Below are positions 24,124 to 33,561 of a stretch of DNA of 64,000 nt, in pieces. This stretch comes from a virus. How positions within the stretch are numbered: the stretch's first letter is position 1; every line of letters begins with the position of its first letter. Made by a program: the position numbers and the translations under genes. The DNA lies in the IMG/VR virus record IMGVR_UViG_3300036770_002724, positions 62,001 through 126,000 of that record. The stretch is one strand, 5' to 3'. Under the pieces are notes generated by a model. The model saw nothing but the letters and a program-made list of their open reading frames with translations. It searched no databases and was not told the DNA's origin.

Positions 24124-27100
24124 ATGGCATTTCCGAATGATCAGTACGCCCCTCCTGGGGTATACACCCAGACCAACTTTGAGAACCCGCTGGCCTCGAC
24201 CCTTGCTTCGGTCAAGGTGCCCGTGATGATCGGGGAGGGAAACGAGTCCCTCTTTCAGCGAAACCTCGAAGTCGTCCGGGGTTCCTCGAAGTCCGTAGAC
24301 ATCTTTGTTCCCCAGGAGGACGAGACGGGTCGGGCGGTCGTTTCGATTTCCCAGACGGGCCAGGTGACCCTCGGGGACTTCGACGGAATCCGCACCCGTT
24401 TCCGGGTCCGCCAGTTTCCCATCGTCACGGGCGACGGGACCGCGACGACCACGAACAATCGGTCGGACGTTCAAGTCACGACGACGAACAATCAGCCCCT
24501 CGTGGTCCTCTCGGTCGATGGCGCTCGGGGCATCATCGAACTGGCCCAGCCCCCGGCGGTCGGTCAGGTCGTCCGCTGCTCTTACTACTTTGACCGGACG
24601 GACACCCTGGCGACCGACAACGTGTCGGATCAGGTGACCCCGACTCCGGCTCTTATCCGAGCCGTCACCGGGATCATCGACGCCAACTCCCCGAACCAGA
24701 CGGGTCCGCAGACGCCCCTCACTTTCTACGGGGACGTCCTGAACTCGCTCGGTCAGGTGGTCGTTCCGGCGAACAACGTCCTCCTGCTTACCGTGGACGG
24801 GGTCGGACGGAACATCGTCATTCCGCCTCGCACCGGGTACACGATGGCTCAGGTGGCTTCGGCCATCTCGGCGGCGGCGGTCGGAACGCTCACCGCTTCG
24901 ACCTTCGTGAACCAGTACGGTATGTCCGCCCTCTCCCTCTCGGCGGACTTTGACATCACCGTAGGGGCAGGGTCGGCTAACGCGCTCCTGGGCCTGGTCG
25001 AAGGGGCTTCGTCGAACCGGACGAATGTCTTTTACGTCTTCAACGGGCCGATCACCGACGGCTCAAACGGCGGCGTGACCACCACCGACACCGCACACGT
25101 CACCGTGAAGGTCGATGGGCGTCAGGTCATCCCGACCAAGGTAGACGGTACGACCCGGGCGGTCACGCTCCCCTACGCGCCCAAGGCGGGCTCGACGGTC
25201 GCGATCACCTACTACTGGAACACTTGGCAGGATACGTTCGATTACCTTGCGAACATCGGGGTCAGCCAGATCACCGCTTGCGGCTTTACCCCGGGCGGTT
25301 CGGACTACATCCAGGGGGCCGACTTCATCCTCAAGGATGACAAGGTCGTCTGGGGTACGGCTTCTTTGGTGGCGGCGGGGGTCAATACCTCGGGGAGCGA
25401 GTTCTTCAACGAGTCGAAGATCACTCCGGTCCTCGTGGACAACAAGACCTTCCTCTCGCCGTGCGACCCTATCGTGGACGTGACCACGGGCGTCGCTTCG
25501 GCGCGGGACTTCACCCTTCCGTTCCAGCCGACCCTCGGAAACGGTCGAGACACTTCGCTCGGCCAGAGCCTTTTCCAGAGCGTCAGCAACGGGCGTATCG
25601 ACCTCCCGGTCAATCGCCCAGACGTGATCGACGCCTACTGGGGCTATGACGTTCCCGACGCTCTCGCTCGCGGGAAGATCAACGTCACCAAGGTCGATGG
25701 TCTGGTCATCACCCTGGAGTCGGATGTCCCGGTGGGGGCGAACGTCTACGCGACGTTCTACTACAACCGGCTGGTCGATCAGGAGTACACGCTTACCTGC
25801 ACGATTCCCGGGGTCTCGGGTGTCGGTCAGTACACGATTCAGGACAATGGCGCGAACGACCTCTTCAACGCCAAGTTCCCCACTAGCTCGAAAGGTTCGT
25901 CGCTCAACGGCGTGACCATCGAGTTCCCGTCAGGCTCGGAGTTGACTCCCGACCTTCGTCACGAGGGGTTGAGCGGGTCGGACTTCATTGGTCCGGTCGA
26001 AGAAACCGTGACCGTCCAGTTCGCCTCTCGGTGGGCGGGTCCGGCTCGGTTCTCCCTTCCGGGTTCGGCTCCATACCAGTTCATCCCGGGCCAGTCGGAT
26101 CGTCTGCGGATCCAGATCGACGGTTCGGATCTCGTGTCGGGCCTTACGGGCGCGAGCCTCAACGCGATCACGACTTCGACGAGCGCGTTTGGCAGCCTCC
26201 TCGGAAACGAGATTGCGTACACGGGCGGGACGGGCGCTACGGTCGGCCTGACCTACAGCCTAGACTCCGATGAGACGGTCAGCCTTCTCATCGACGGTTC
26301 GGATGTCGAGGTCACGGTCCCGGCGGCGAACAACGTCAACGCTAGCGTTTTCGTGGATCGCATCAACGAGGCGGCGTCGGGTCACTCCAGCACGGCGGCG
26401 GCGGGTGCAGCGGCGAACACCGAGATCGTCCTCAACGCGACGCCTCGGTCGAGCATCAACGGCTACTATGTGGGCTGGGTGGTCGTCATCGGTAACGGCG
26501 CAGCCGGTGCCGTTGCGGGTACGACGGCGGTCGTTACCGCGTACAACGGGTCCACGGGCGTCGCGACCGTGGGTTCTTCGCTCGGTGGTATCCCGCTGGC
26601 TCTCGACCCATACCACATCTACAATCCGACGGCTCGAAGCTACCTGAAGGGTGCGACGAAGTTCAGCGGTCCCGTCACGATCACGGCGGGTCAGCACGAC
26701 GACCTCCAGTTTACCTACATTGGAACGCCTTCTGGAACCTTCACGGATACCATCACGATCACGGCGGGGACTTACGCGAGCGTCGCAGCCCTCGTGACCG
26801 AGATCGAGACCCAGCTTGCGGCTTCCATCGGCGGTGCGGGTGCGGCGTTCGCGGGCCTCGACATCGAATGTTCGGCGGACGCCGACGGACGGCTCCAGTT
26901 CGCTATCCAGCTTCCGGGTGCCGATTCGGCGGGGTCGCTCCAGTTCCTCAACGCAGCTTCGGTTGCTCAGGACTTCGCCATCCTCGCCGGACTCGATACG
27001 GCGGCGGCAAGCGGCGGCGGTCAGGCGGCGCTCATCCAGGCTCCGGTCGCGGTCCTCTATACGGTCACTTCGGGCGGTGTCCGACCGTATGACCGGATTA

Positions 27101-29400
27101 TCCTACGGAACCGGATTCTTTCGGGCGGCGGAGCCAACAGTTCGATGGCTCCGGCTTCTGCGGAAGCCCAGACGGGCCTCGTAGTCCGGGGTGGAACCGG
27201 GCTGACGAAGGCAGGTTTGGAGCAGGGGTCGTTCGCGGAGGCCACGGCGAAAGCGGTGGTTCGTGCGGCGACGATTGCGGGCGAGGTGGTTCAGGACGGC
27301 GGTTACAGCGCCAACAGCGAGCTTCAGGTCACGTTCTATGACGGGACCGGAAGCGTGGCGGCGAACAACCAGTTCGCCTTCACGATGGACGGAGTTGCGG
27401 TGAACTTCGCTTTCATCGCTTCCGCGACGGGAACCGTCACTCCGCTGGGTCCGATCACGACTGCGACTACGGTCCTCGGTCAGATTGCGGCGGCGATGGC
27501 GGCGGTCGCCGGGCAGCCCTTCGGTAACGCGGCGGCGATCATCGCGGCCCGCTATGTCCGTCAGGAAGGTCTGGGGATCCGGCTCACCAGTTCGCTCTTC
27601 TCGGAGCAGTCGGTCATTACCGTCGGTTCGGGGAGCGCCAACGCGGTCCTCGGATTCACGGCAGGGACCACGGTGCAGAGGACGCTGGTGACGGCTAAGG
27701 CTTTGGCTTCGGCGGTCATGGGTCAGCGTCACGCGACGTTCAGCACCCTCCTGCTCGGGCTCGCGTCGTCGAACACCTACTTCTTCGACGAAGCCTTGGC
27801 GGGCGTCATCGAGGATGCGGCGGGGGCGGAGTACCTGTACCTCCAGTCTCGGACGGTCGGGACTAGCTCCCAGGTTCGGATTCGCTTCACGAGCGTGGGC
27901 GGTATTCGGACCCAGGACGCGACGTTCCCGGGAACCGGCCTCGACGTTCAGGATTCGGCGGGCGACATCGGAGAGGCGGCGATCAACGGGTTCTTTGTGA
28001 CCTCGAACGTCGTGAACGGCTCCGGGTCGGCTAACGACTCCATCTTGAACAACGGGACCGGGTCGGACGGTGTGATCGGCCAGACGTACCGGGATGCGGT
28101 CACGGGCCTGACCTTCACCATCTTGCCGAGGGGCTTCCAGACGAACTCGACCGGCCCGTGGGTTGCGTATCCGACGGGGGCCAATGCGACGTTCCGGGTC
28201 CAGGTCTCGAAGACGGTCACCTGTGACGCGAACCTTCCGATCACCGCTTTGCCGGGGGTCGAGTTGAAGGTGGCGAACACCTTCAACGTAGCGGCGGGGG
28301 ACACGGGCATCGTCAGCACCTTCAAGCGAGGGGGCAACGAGCCTGCGATTGGCGACCTCTACTACGTCAGCTACATCTACGAGAAGCAGGACTACAACAC
28401 CCAGTTCTTCACGAAGATGTCGTCCATTGAGGCGGCGTTCGGTTCGATCTCGCCGGACAACCCGGTTTCCCTTGCGAGCTACCTGGCGATCTTGAACGGC
28501 GCGATCCTGATCGGGATCAAGCAGGTCAAGAAGGCAGAGGGGTCGCAGCAGGGCAGTTTGGAGTCGTACCGGGCGGCTATCGAGGATCTGGAAGGGGTGC
28601 AGCCGGGCCAAGTGGCTCCGGATCTCATCACTCCGCTTCGCGGGGATTCGCTGGAGCTATTCCAGATCCTCAAGAAGTCGAACGCGATCATGTCCTCGAT
28701 TCGCTATCGCTCGGAGCGGACGAGCATCATCGGGCTCTCGGCGGGGACGCTTCCTGATGCGGCGCAGCGGGTCGCGGAGCAGCTTCGCGATACTCGGATG
28801 CGTCTCGTCTATCCGGACATTGTGACCGTGGACATCACGGATGCCTTTGGCCGGATCAAGGAATACCTGGTAGACGGGACGTACCTTGCGGCGGCGATGA
28901 CGGGTTCGGTGGTCTCTCCGAACTACGACGTAGCGACTCCGTGGACGAACCGGCTTCTCACCGGGTTCAACAGTCTCGCTCGCATCCTCGATGCGGTCGA
29001 GATGAACCAGATCGCGGTGTCGGGCGTCACGGTGCTTGAGCAGCGGGGGAACAATATCCGGGTGCGCCACGGGCTTACCACGGACATGACCAACCAGCTA
29101 ACCAAGCTCCCGACGATCATCCAGATCGCGGATGAGGTTCAGCGTCAGGCTCGGGCGACGTTGGAGCGGTTCATCGGCCTCAAGTACCTGCCGGGCATCG
29201 CTTCGCAGGTCGAGGGTCGGTTGTCGATGATGTTCAAGAACCTGGTCGCCGCTCAGATTGTTGCGGCGTACACGGGGGTGAAGGCGACTCCGGATGCGGA
29301 GGATCCGACGCTCTTGAACGTGGAGGCGTACTACAGCCCGATCTTCCCGCTGCTGTACATCGTGATCACGTTCAACCTGCGGTCGCGGTTGGCTGCCTAG
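24124..29400 (+). CDS. Tail sheath protein, giant form (1758 aa)
   Basis: The C-terminal part (about 1395-1758) is the conserved contractile sheath core, with SLASYLAILNGAILIGIKQV, a MRLVYPDIVTVDITDAFG-like strand, PWTNRLLTGFNSLARILDAVEMN and a helix ending KYLPGIASQVEGRLS. The N-terminal PGVYTQTNFENPL is typical of sheath proteins. About 1200 residues lie between. They contain repeated modules: VDGxxGxIxLxxPPxxGxxVxxxYYY at about 130, 345 and 525, and flagellin-IN-like units ending VGxGSANAxLGF at about 279 and 1166. T4 gp18 has 659 residues, so these are large surface insertions. A strong terminator follows. Confidence 0.92.
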   Translation: MAFPNDQYAPPGVYTQTNFENPLASTLASVKVPVMIGEGNESLFQRNLEVVRGSSKSVDIFVPQEDETGRAVVSISQTGQVTLGDFDGIRTRFRVRQFPIVTGDGTATTTNNRSDVQVTTTNNQPLVVLSVDGARGIIELAQPPAVGQVVRCSYYFDRTDTLATDNVSDQVTPTPALIRAVTGIIDANSPNQTGPQTPLTFYGDVLNSLGQVVVPANNVLLLTVDGVGRNIVIPPRTGYTMAQVASAISAAAVGTLTASTFVNQYGMSALSLSADFDITVGAGSANALLGLVEGASSNRTNVFYVFNGPITDGSNGGVTTTDTAHVTVKVDGRQVIPTKVDGTTRAVTLPYAPKAGSTVAITYYWNTWQDTFDYLANIGVSQITACGFTPGGSDYIQGADFILKDDKVVWGTASLVAAGVNTSGSEFFNESKITPVLVDNKTFLSPCDPIVDVTTGVASARDFTLPFQPTLGNGRDTSLGQSLFQSVSNGRIDLPVNRPDVIDAYWGYDVPDALARGKINVTKVDGLVITLESDVPVGANVYATFYYNRLVDQEYTLTCTIPGVSGVGQYTIQDNGANDLFNAKFPTSSKGSSLNGVTIEFPSGSELTPDLRHEGLSGSDFIGPVEETVTVQFASRWAGPARFSLPGSAPYQFIPGQSDRLRIQIDGSDLVSGLTGASLNAITTSTSAFGSLLGNEIAYTGGTGATVGLTYSLDSDETVSLLIDGSDVEVTVPAANNVNASVFVDRINEAASGHSSTAAAGAAANTEIVLNATPRSSINGYYVGWVVVIGNGAAGAVAGTTAVVTAYNGSTGVATVGSSLGGIPLALDPYHIYNPTARSYLKGATKFSGPVTITAGQHDDLQFTYIGTPSGTFTDTITITAGTYASVAALVTEIETQLAASIGGAGAAFAGLDIECSADADGRLQFAIQLPGADSAGSLQFLNAASVAQDFAILAGLDTAAASGGGQAALIQAPVAVLYTVTSGGVRPYDRIILRNRILSGGGANSSMAPASAEAQTGLVVRGGTGLTKAGLEQGSFAEATAKAVVRAATIAGEVVQDGGYSANSELQVTFYDGTGSVAANNQFAFTMDGVAVNFAFIASATGTVTPLGPITTATTVLGQIAAAMAAVAGQPFGNAAAIIAARYVRQEGLGIRLTSSLFSEQSVITVGSGSANAVLGFTAGTTVQRTLVTAKALASAVMGQRHATFSTLLLGLASSNTYFFDEALAGVIEDAAGAEYLYLQSRTVGTSSQVRIRFTSVGGIRTQDATFPGTGLDVQDSAGDIGEAAINGFFVTSNVVNGSGSANDSILNNGTGSDGVIGQTYRDAVTGLTFTILPRGFQTNSTGPWVAYPTGANATFRVQVSKTVTCDANLPITALPGVELKVANTFNVAAGDTGIVSTFKRGGNEPAIGDLYYVSYIYEKQDYNTQFFTKMSSIEAAFGSISPDNPVSLASYLAILNGAILIGIKQVKKAEGSQQGSLESYRAAIEDLEGVQPGQVAPDLITPLRGDSLELFQILKKSNAIMSSIRYRSERTSIIGLSAGTLPDAAQRVAEQLRDTRMRLVYPDIVTVDITDAFGRIKEYLVDGTYLAAAMTGSVVSPNYDVATPWTNRLLTGFNSLARILDAVEMNQIAVSGVTVLEQRGNNIRVRHGLTTDMTNQLTKLPTIIQIADEVQRQARATLERFIGLKYLPGIASQVEGRLSMMFKNLVAAQIVAAYTGVKATPDAEDPTLLNVEAYYSPIFPLLYIVITFNLRSRLAA

Positions 29401-29420
29401 TCCATGACGGATTAGGACTG

Positions 29421-29458
29421 GGAAGGGGGTGTCGGGTGAGAGCCTGACACCCCCTTCC
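29421..29458 (+). terminator. Terminator after the sheath gene
   Basis: A perfect 13-bp stem, GGAAGGGGGTGTC (29421-29433) with GACACCCCCTTCC (29446-29458) and a 12-base loop, followed by TGTTTCCT. It separates the sheath gene from the convergent minus-strand gene and could act both ways. Confidence 0.85.
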
Positions 29459-29472
29459 TGTTTCCTGGGAGT

Positions 29473-29940
29473 TCAAGCGGCAGCGGCGAGTCCGTCAAGC
29501 TGCTTGAGGATCTGCACCTTCCGCTCATTCGAGGGCTTCACGCCCGAGGGGAAGTAGCTGTTCACGGTCTCAGCGTCCACACCGAGGTCCAGAGCCCGCT
29601 TGCAAATCTCCTCCTTCGAGGGGAGCGCCACCCGGCCCTTGTCCGAGACGGTGAGCGTGAAGCCCGCGAGGGTGCGAGTCTCACCCGACGGGGCCTCGGC
29701 CTTGTCGGTGGCCTCCTCGACCTTGGCCTCGGCCTTGGGCTTCCGCTTCACCACGACCTTCTCGGCCTTCGGAGCCTTGGGCGCCTTCGGAGCCTTCTCG
29801 GCCTTGGGCGCCTCGACGGTCTCGGTGGTCGCGGCGGGCTTCGCCTTCAGCGACTCGATCTCGTTGAGCGCCGCCTGAGCGGCGTTCGCGAGCGCGAGCG
29901 ACTGGTGGTACACGGTCTTGAGGTGCATTTCGAGCGACAT
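29473..29940 (-). CDS. Histone H1-like Ala/Lys/Pro-rich protein
   Basis: A 155-residue protein. Residues 1-30 are an Ala-rich helix, residues 35-90 are low-complexity with KAPKAPKAPKAEKVVVKRKPKAEAKVEE, and residues 90-155 are a small folded domain (GRVALPSKEEICKRALDLGVDAETVNSYF). The middle resembles histone H1-like tails of bacterial Hc1/AlgP-type DNA-binding proteins. It lies on the opposite strand between the sheath and tube genes. Whether it binds DNA, host nucleoid or a virion part is not shown. Confidence 0.65.
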   Translation of the reverse strand: MSLEMHLKTVYHQSLALANAAQAALNEIESLKAKPAATTETVEAPKAEKAPKAPKAPKAEKVVVKRKPKAEAKVEEATDKAEAPSGETRTLAGFTLTVSDKGRVALPSKEEICKRALDLGVDAETVNSYFPSGVKPSNERKVQILKQLDGLAAAA

Positions 29941-30141
29941 TGTTTTGTCCTTTCGTTTTGAGGTCTTTGCTGACCCGGCCTTTACCTTACCTGCCTTTTC
30001 GTTTTCCGCTACCCTTTTTTTATCGCGTCTTCGTTTTTTTCCTTTTCTCGTGCGCTAGGCTTTACCCTTCATTGAGGGTTCTGGCCTCCCGTTTGCCAGC
30101 CTATACTGACCACTTCAGAGAAGACCTCGGGAGGTCCACAC
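29941..30141. promoter_or_regulatory. Divergent intergenic region with pyrimidine-rich strand
   Basis: A 200-bp region between the histone-like gene and the tail tube gene. The plus strand is strikingly T/C-rich over about 29941-30060, giving the minus-strand gene a purine-rich 5' leader. TATACT at 30101-30106 with CTCGGGAGG before the ATG at 30142 makes a plausible promoter and ribosome site for the tube gene. A similar CCTATACT occurs at 19038-19045 before the endonuclease gene. Confidence 0.5.
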
Positions 30142-30978
30142 ATGGTTGCCAGCAGCGATAAGAACCCACAGAACGGCGTACAGGGTACGTCGTACCTCTA
30201 TCAGTTTGGTACGACTCCAAACACGAGGACTGCGGTATCTCAGCGTAACCGCGTCCTGACTCCCGTCTACGGCAACAATGCGGCGCTTCATCAGATGGGC
30301 GTCTTGGGGACGTTTGGTGTCGATCAGTCGCGGACCATCGACAATGTCCGTGGCATCGGCTTCGGAGACAAGGTCGCGGAGCTTGTCCCTTCGATCCAGG
30401 AGCCTGTGACCGTCAGCCTGGAGCGTGCCCTTCTTTACCTCTGCAACATCTGGCAGGCGACCGGCTACGCAGCGGGAGTAGACGGCCCCGTGCGTATGCT
30501 CACGCACCATCGCTGGCCCTTCGACATTGAGCAGCAGTTGGTTTTCTCGACGCTCGCGGATGCGGACATCGGGGCTGCTTCGACGGGCGGTTACGGTGGG
30601 ACTTCGGGTAACTTCGACGGTGGCGTAAAGGCCATCGCATATCCCGAGGTCACCCAGGATGCGGGCAATCCTCGGAGCCCGACTTCTGCATCGCGCGGTC
30701 ACACGGCGATCATCACGATCTACGAGGCGTGCTGGTTCAACGCTACGGGCTCTTCTTTTGCCAAAGACTCCGGGCTTGTCATGGAGACGGCGAACGTCAC
30801 GGTGTCGGACATTCACGATTTCGCTTCGGTCTACGGCGAGTTTCTCGCGACCGGAAACGATCCGACCATCGGGCAGCTAGGCTCGATTCGTTTCGCTTCG
30901 CTGGAGGGCGCTCGATTCGACGGCGCTAGCGGTAGCGGAATCGGGGGCGGGGGTGCTGCTCTTCAGCTAGGCGGATGA
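30142..30978 (+). CDS. Tail tube protein candidate
   Basis: A 278-residue protein placed one plus-strand gene after the sheath, where myoviruses encode the tube. It has a beta-rich sequence with conserved-looking stretches (MGVLGTFGVDQSRTIDNVRGIGFGDKVAELVP; HTAIITIYEACW; ANVTVSDIHDFASVYGEF) and a glycine/serine-rich C-terminal tail (ASGSGIGGGGAALQLGG). It is longer than T4 gp19 (163 residues) but within the range of large-phage tube proteins. The call depends mostly on gene order. Confidence 0.7.
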   Translation: MVASSDKNPQNGVQGTSYLYQFGTTPNTRTAVSQRNRVLTPVYGNNAALHQMGVLGTFGVDQSRTIDNVRGIGFGDKVAELVPSIQEPVTVSLERALLYLCNIWQATGYAAGVDGPVRMLTHHRWPFDIEQQLVFSTLADADIGAASTGGYGGTSGNFDGGVKAIAYPEVTQDAGNPRSPTSASRGHTAIITIYEACWFNATGSSFAKDSGLVMETANVTVSDIHDFASVYGEFLATGNDPTIGQLGSIRFASLEGARFDGASGSGIGGGGAALQLGG

Positions 30979-31051
30979 TGCTAGCCCCTTTGATGGGGTA
31001 ACGTGACCTCAACAGCTTCGGTGGCATCCGACCGACAGACGTACAAGAACG

Positions 31052-31096
31052 TATTATCCTTGTGCTTTCCCCGGCCCGTGTTGATAAGGGTCGGGG
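31052..31096 (+). promoter_or_regulatory. Possible promoter and leader hairpin before chaperone-like genes
   Basis: TATTAT at 31052-31057 is a -10-like box without a good -35. It is followed by a 9-bp stem (31069-31077 with 31088-31096, arms CCCCGGCCC and GGGTCGGGG, one G:U). The element lies in a 227-bp space ahead of the 31206 gene and could give a structured leader or be the end of the tube transcript. Confidence 0.4.
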
Positions 31097-31205
31097 CCTC
31101 CGGCCAGACAAGCCGGTCAGACAGACGAGACGACTGAGAACGACATCGCATTGTGCTGTCTAGGGCCGACCGTTGCTGTTCCCTACCAGGACCAAGGGAG
31201 CAGAT

Positions 31206-32351
31206 ATGACCCTCACACTACAGGCACTAGAGAAAGCACTTGATACCATTGGCTCCGTCGGCAAAGGCGAGATTGCCTTTGATGTCGCCGGTACGTCCGT
31301 TGTTCTTCGGATCATTCCCCCTGAAGAGGAAGCCCTGATTCACAGGCAAGCCTCTCAGATGATCGTCGCTGACGAGTCCGGGAAGCAAGATCAGTATTCC
31401 GCTTTGGCCTACATCAACGAGGTCAAAACCGGCATCGTCGCCCATGCTCTCATCGAGATCGATGGGATAGACCTCCGGGGCTCCCCGTTCATTGAGACAG
31501 GGGAGAAGCTCCCGAACGGCAAGGCGGTCAAGATTTCGCGTGCGGAGGCCATCCGCAAGATCATCCGGCAAAAGGAGTGGTCAAGTACGCTCCAGGCCAT
31601 GATGTTCCGCAAATACGGCGAGTTGATCGAAGAGGTCGAACGCCAGGCGGAGAAGGCCATCGTCTTCAACCCTTCGGATCGACCTGCCGAGATCGACCGG
31701 CTGCGGAAGCGGCTTGAAGAACTTGAGGAGCAGGAGCGCCAAGCCAAGGAAGAGGGTGAAAAGACCGTAGGGACCGAGTTCGCCCGGAAGGTCCGGTCCA
31801 TCGTCGCGATGGAGGACCGCGAGGAGTCCCCAGAGCCCCCCGTCCAGGAGGTCCCTCCCCAGCCGGAACCTCAACTACCGGAGCAGGAGCCTATGGGGGC
31901 GGCTCCCAGTCGTCGTCCCTTGATCCCGCAGAGGGCCACCCCTCCCGCCCCCGTGGCTCAGACGGTAGTCCCTGATAGCCCTCCCCCCCAAGTTCTTCCT
32001 GTGGTGGACGACTCGTTCCTCGACACGAGCGACTCCGATGAAGCGATGCGGGAAATCGAGGCAGAGAATCAGCGGTTGCTGCGGGCTCGCATGGGGGCGG
32101 GTCAAGCCCTATCCCCGGCCCCTGAGTCGGCGCTTACGGCTCCGAGGGCAGCACGGCGTCCACCACACCTCGATGCCTTGGAGGCCAGTCAGCCAGACAG
32201 GAACTTTCTTGGTGGTCTGAACCAAGGGTCTTCTTCGCTCAAGGCTCCAGTAGAGGAGGTGTCGCGAGGCCCACAGCCGTCACGTCAGGTGTCGATCAAC
32301 ACGCCCGCCAAGGGTGGGTCGAATCCTCGGTTCAAGCCCACGGGTAGGTGA
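31206..32351 (+). CDS. Tail assembly chaperone candidate, first of pair
   Basis: A 381-residue protein starting at the ATG after GGGAGCAGAT. The first 130 residues form a compact domain (GEIAFDVAGTSVVLRIIPPEEEALIHRQA; KEWSSTLQAMMFRKYGELIEEV). The rest is a charged helix and then a long Pro/Gln/Ser-rich disordered tail. Its position between the tube and tape measure genes is where tail assembly chaperones are usually encoded. It overlaps the next gene by 4 bp in the -1 frame, but that frame has a TAG immediately before the overlap, so no frameshift fusion is possible there. Confidence 0.65.
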   Translation: MTLTLQALEKALDTIGSVGKGEIAFDVAGTSVVLRIIPPEEEALIHRQASQMIVADESGKQDQYSALAYINEVKTGIVAHALIEIDGIDLRGSPFIETGEKLPNGKAVKISRAEAIRKIIRQKEWSSTLQAMMFRKYGELIEEVERQAEKAIVFNPSDRPAEIDRLRKRLEELEEQERQAKEEGEKTVGTEFARKVRSIVAMEDREESPEPPVQEVPPQPEPQLPEQEPMGAAPSRRPLIPQRATPPAPVAQTVVPDSPPPQVLPVVDDSFLDTSDSDEAMREIEAENQRLLRARMGAGQALSPAPESALTAPRAARRPPHLDALEASQPDRNFLGGLNQGSSSLKAPVEEVSRGPQPSRQVSINTPAKGGSNPRFKPTGR

Positions 32352-33559
32352 GCCTCATGTCGCTTCTCCCGGAGACGACGGCGGCGCAACGGGATCCTTT
32401 TTACGAGGACGTCGAGTCCTTGTTGCTCCCGGGTTTTTTGTCTCATCCCGTCGTCGTCCAAGACACCCCCCTTTGTCTGCGGACCCTTGGGCCGGGTGAC
32501 ATGTTCGCCCTCAAGGCCCGGATGACCACGTTGAGTTCGGAGTGGCGAGCCTGGACCGTAGCCTCGTCAATCTGGATGATCAACGGGATCAGTCTGTTGG
32601 ATGAGCCGGGTCTGGTTCCTCGATTGGCCGACACTGTCCGGTCGCTCCCAAAGAACGCCCAAGACATCCTGTTCGCCGTCATCGTCGGTTTGTTCGCGCG
32701 CCAGAACCGGGCGGGGACTTCCATCGAGTCCTACTGTTACGAGATCCAGTCCCGCTACCAATGGCGGTCCTTGAAGGGCACCAGTTTTCCGGACCATGCG
32801 GGCATACCGGGTGTCCAGCGGCTTGGGACGAACGTCATCCAGCGGATGTGGTCGGCGTACAACATGTACGAAGACCAGCGGGAGCAAGATGACACCTTGT
32901 GGGAGGGCTTCAAGCTCTCCGCGTCTGCGATGTCACCCAAGGGCATCCAGAAACTCGACCAAAGGGACAAGGAGCGACGCTCCAAGGAGAACCAGCGTCG
33001 CCAGGAGGTGATGGATCGGTTCTTCTACTGGAAGCTCGGGATCTTGGATACCCCGAAGACGTCCGGTGACCGTCGCAGGTCGCTCGATCACGGGTCTGGC
33101 GGGTCGAAGTCGGTCGAGGAACTAGAGGAGGAGATGCGGCGTTGGGTCAGCGGGGAAGAGGACTGGCACGACCGCGTTGTCCGCGAATACAAGCAGAAGA
33201 TCGTCGCCCGGATCGAATCTGACAAGATCGAACAGGACCGACGTATCGCAGCCCTACAAGCAGAGGCTGCGGCACAGGGTGCAGACCTGCGACCGAGTAC
33301 GGCCCTTGTCGGCTACACCCCGGATCAGCTTACCAATATCGTGGGGGATCGTCAGGTAGGTGCTCCTGGAACCCGCAGGGTCTCCTTGGGTGGCGGTCAG
33401 CAAGAATACCTCTATGAGAAGTACCTTGGGAGTGCTCTGACGCCGGGCAAGCTCAAGGTCGAGGGTGAGAAGCTCGTGGTGGAAGAGGACGCACAGCGGG
33501 CCAGTTTGTCCGAGCAGGTTGCTCAACGGCAAGTGCCCTTCACAAATGGGGGTAGCTAG
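32348..33559 (+). CDS. Tail assembly chaperone candidate, second of pair
   Basis: A 403-residue protein (GTG start; an ATG lies 9 bp later). The N-terminal 180 residues contain SLLLPGFLSHPVVVQDTPLCLRTLGPGDMFAL and a hydrophobic helical part (WTVASSIWMINGISLL), a layout like phage tail assembly chaperones that handle tape-measure assembly. The remainder is charged and helical, with coiled-coil stretches around KERRSKENQRRQEVMDRF. It ends 2 bp before the tape measure gene. Role from position and domain feel, not from a strong motif. Confidence 0.6.
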   Translation: MSLMSLLPETTAAQRDPFYEDVESLLLPGFLSHPVVVQDTPLCLRTLGPGDMFALKARMTTLSSEWRAWTVASSIWMINGISLLDEPGLVPRLADTVRSLPKNAQDILFAVIVGLFARQNRAGTSIESYCYEIQSRYQWRSLKGTSFPDHAGIPGVQRLGTNVIQRMWSAYNMYEDQREQDDTLWEGFKLSASAMSPKGIQKLDQRDKERRSKENQRRQEVMDRFFYWKLGILDTPKTSGDRRRSLDHGSGGSKSVEELEEEMRRWVSGEEDWHDRVVREYKQKIVARIESDKIEQDRRIAALQAEAAAQGADLRPSTALVGYTPDQLTNIVGDRQVGAPGTRRVSLGGGQQEYLYEKYLGSALTPGKLKVEGEKLVVEEDAQRASLSEQVAQRQVPFTNGGS

Positions 33560-33561
33560 CG

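Noticed and set aside
27103-28611. Long minus-strand ORF inside the sheath gene (about 500 codons)
   Set aside because: It is antisense to strongly conserved sheath sequence, has an Arg-rich composition typical of mirror frames in GC-rich genes, and no ribosome site.
31206-33559. Programmed -1 frameshift joining the two chaperone-like genes
   Set aside because: The genes are in a -1 relation, but the downstream frame has a TAG at 32345-32347, just before the 4-bp overlap, and no slippery heptamer is seen. Separate translation with coupling fits better.
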